Assembly (NCBI GenBank): GCA_900473205.1
Contig: UCLB01000007.1
Span: 248,001-312,000, forward strand
Length of the DNA: 64,000 bases
Source of the DNA: Hyphomicrobiales bacterium
GTDB lineage: Bacteria > Pseudomonadota > Alphaproteobacteria > Rhizobiales > Rhizobiaceae
Direction of reading: 5' to 3'
Position numbers and translations under genes: made by a program. A model generated the notes under the pieces. The model worked only from the letters and a program-made list of their open reading frames with translations. It did no database searches and was not told the DNA's origin. Shown here piece after piece: positions 63,579-64,000 of this stretch (positions within the stretch are counted from its first letter, which is position 1; every line of letters begins with the position of its first letter).

Positions 63579-64000
63579 TCACATAGGTGGCACGACGCCA
63601 TTGGTGCCGACGACGACACGACCGCTCGACATGGACCCATCGGCTGCCTTCTCAGATGGCACGAACACGGTGGCACCTGCCTTGAGATCGGCTTCGGTAG
63701 CCGGCGCGAATGTCACGACCGGCGTACCGTCAGGGATCGAAATCTTCTTTTCCTTGCCCTTATAGGTGACTGTCACGGTGCGGCCATCGACCGATTTGAC
63801 CGCATCAGCGACGGTGGCGTTGGTCATGGAGCTGTTGGGTTTCAAATCCCAGGCATAGCTGCCTTCGCCGGTGCCCTTCATGGCGGCAGGGAAAATCAGC
63901 ACTTCGAGCGCGCCGTCACCACCGCTTGCCGTTGGCATCGAAGCAATGCCGACAAAATCGCCCGGCTTGATGTCATCGACCGAGGCTTTGGCGACGCTCG
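63579..64000 (-). CDS. unrecognised protein, 5' end beyond window
   Basis: The minus-strand frame is open from the window edge (upstream residues SVAKASVDDIKPGDFVGIAS can be read) to the stop at 63579, giving the C-terminal ~140 residues. Short beta-strand-rich segments (GRTVTVTYKGKEKKISIPDG, GATVFVPSEKA) resemble the small-barrel/OB-like DUF5666-type proteins. An exported localisation is likely but cannot be checked without the N-terminus. An internal Met at 63938 is probably not the start. Confidence 0.6.
   Translation of the reverse strand, partial: SVAKASVDDIKPGDFVGIASMPTASGGDGALEVLIFPAAMKGTGEGSYAWDLKPNSSMTNATVADAVKSVDGRTVTVTYKGKEKKISIPDGTPVVTFAPATEADLKAGATVFVPSEKAADGSMSSGRVVVGTNGVVPPM

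Noticed and set aside
1-64000. tRNA, rRNA, CRISPR, IS or phage genes
   Set aside because: Reading both strands by eye showed no cloverleaf-like tRNA, repeat-spacer array, transposase or integrase; a covariance-model scan would be the proper test.

Overview
The window is about 64 kb of GC-rich, densely coded DNA from an alphaproteobacterium, most likely a member of the Rhizobiaceae (Agrobacterium/Rhizobium group). The evidence is protein style: HisKA_2-type kinase, a second chemotaxis cluster, a LivFGHM-type aromatic uptake system, the hutFC / hutIHGUD arrangement and a VirC1-like ParA. No tRNA, rRNA, IS element, phage gene or CRISPR array was seen. Most genes are intact; only the first and last are cut by the window edges.

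Layout. 1-10659: an aromatic-acid degradation region. It holds two SDR dehydrogenases, a hot-dog thioesterase, a RidA protein, a cupin, an FAH-family hydrolase, a MarR regulator, a benzoate/2-aminobenzoate-type CoA ligase and a five-gene branched-chain-type ABC importer. 10783-16693: miscellaneous genes (DUF4112 membrane protein, PAS/HisKA_2 kinase, membrane EAL phosphodiesterase, RidA with a divergent TetR regulator and a three-site operator array, LtrA, a small exported protein). 16822-20149: an IlvD/Edd sugar-acid dehydratase and RraA-like aldolase operon with a divergent GntR regulator. 20381-27601: iron-siderophore uptake (AraC regulator, TonB-dependent receptor, FecB/FecCD/FecE-type ABC system). 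27755-29734: an exported PAP2 phosphatase fused to autotransporter-type strand repeats, preceded by a possible PHO box. 29824-31679: queCDE for preQ0 synthesis behind a preQ1-I-like riboswitch. 31687-35820: TusA-like protein, lipoprotein L,D-transpeptidase, phospholipase-D-type cardiolipin synthase and an EEP-family hydrolase.

35857-42141 (minus strand): a CUT1 sugar ABC importer with a TIM-barrel isomerase and a Gfo/Idh/MocA dehydrogenase. 43005-54441: a complete chemotaxis operon, STAS-cheY-cheA-cheW-mcp-mcp-mcp-cheW-cheR-cheB. Its three receptors carry two, three and one HAMP units and share one unusual C-terminal tail. 54561-55253: a ParA/VirC1-like ATPase without a ParB partner. 55266-63359: the histidine utilisation genes, hutF-hutC divergent from hutI-H-G-U-D, with a HutC-type operator between them. 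63579-64000: the 3' part of an unrecognised gene.

The most unusual features are the HAMP ladder and shared tail of the chemoreceptors with a ParA-like gene next door, the preQ1-I-like leader of queCDE, the PAP2-autotransporter-repeat fusion lacking a barrel, and several well-formed operators (the TetR triple site, the GntR 12-bp-arm dyad, and the iron-gene dyads).
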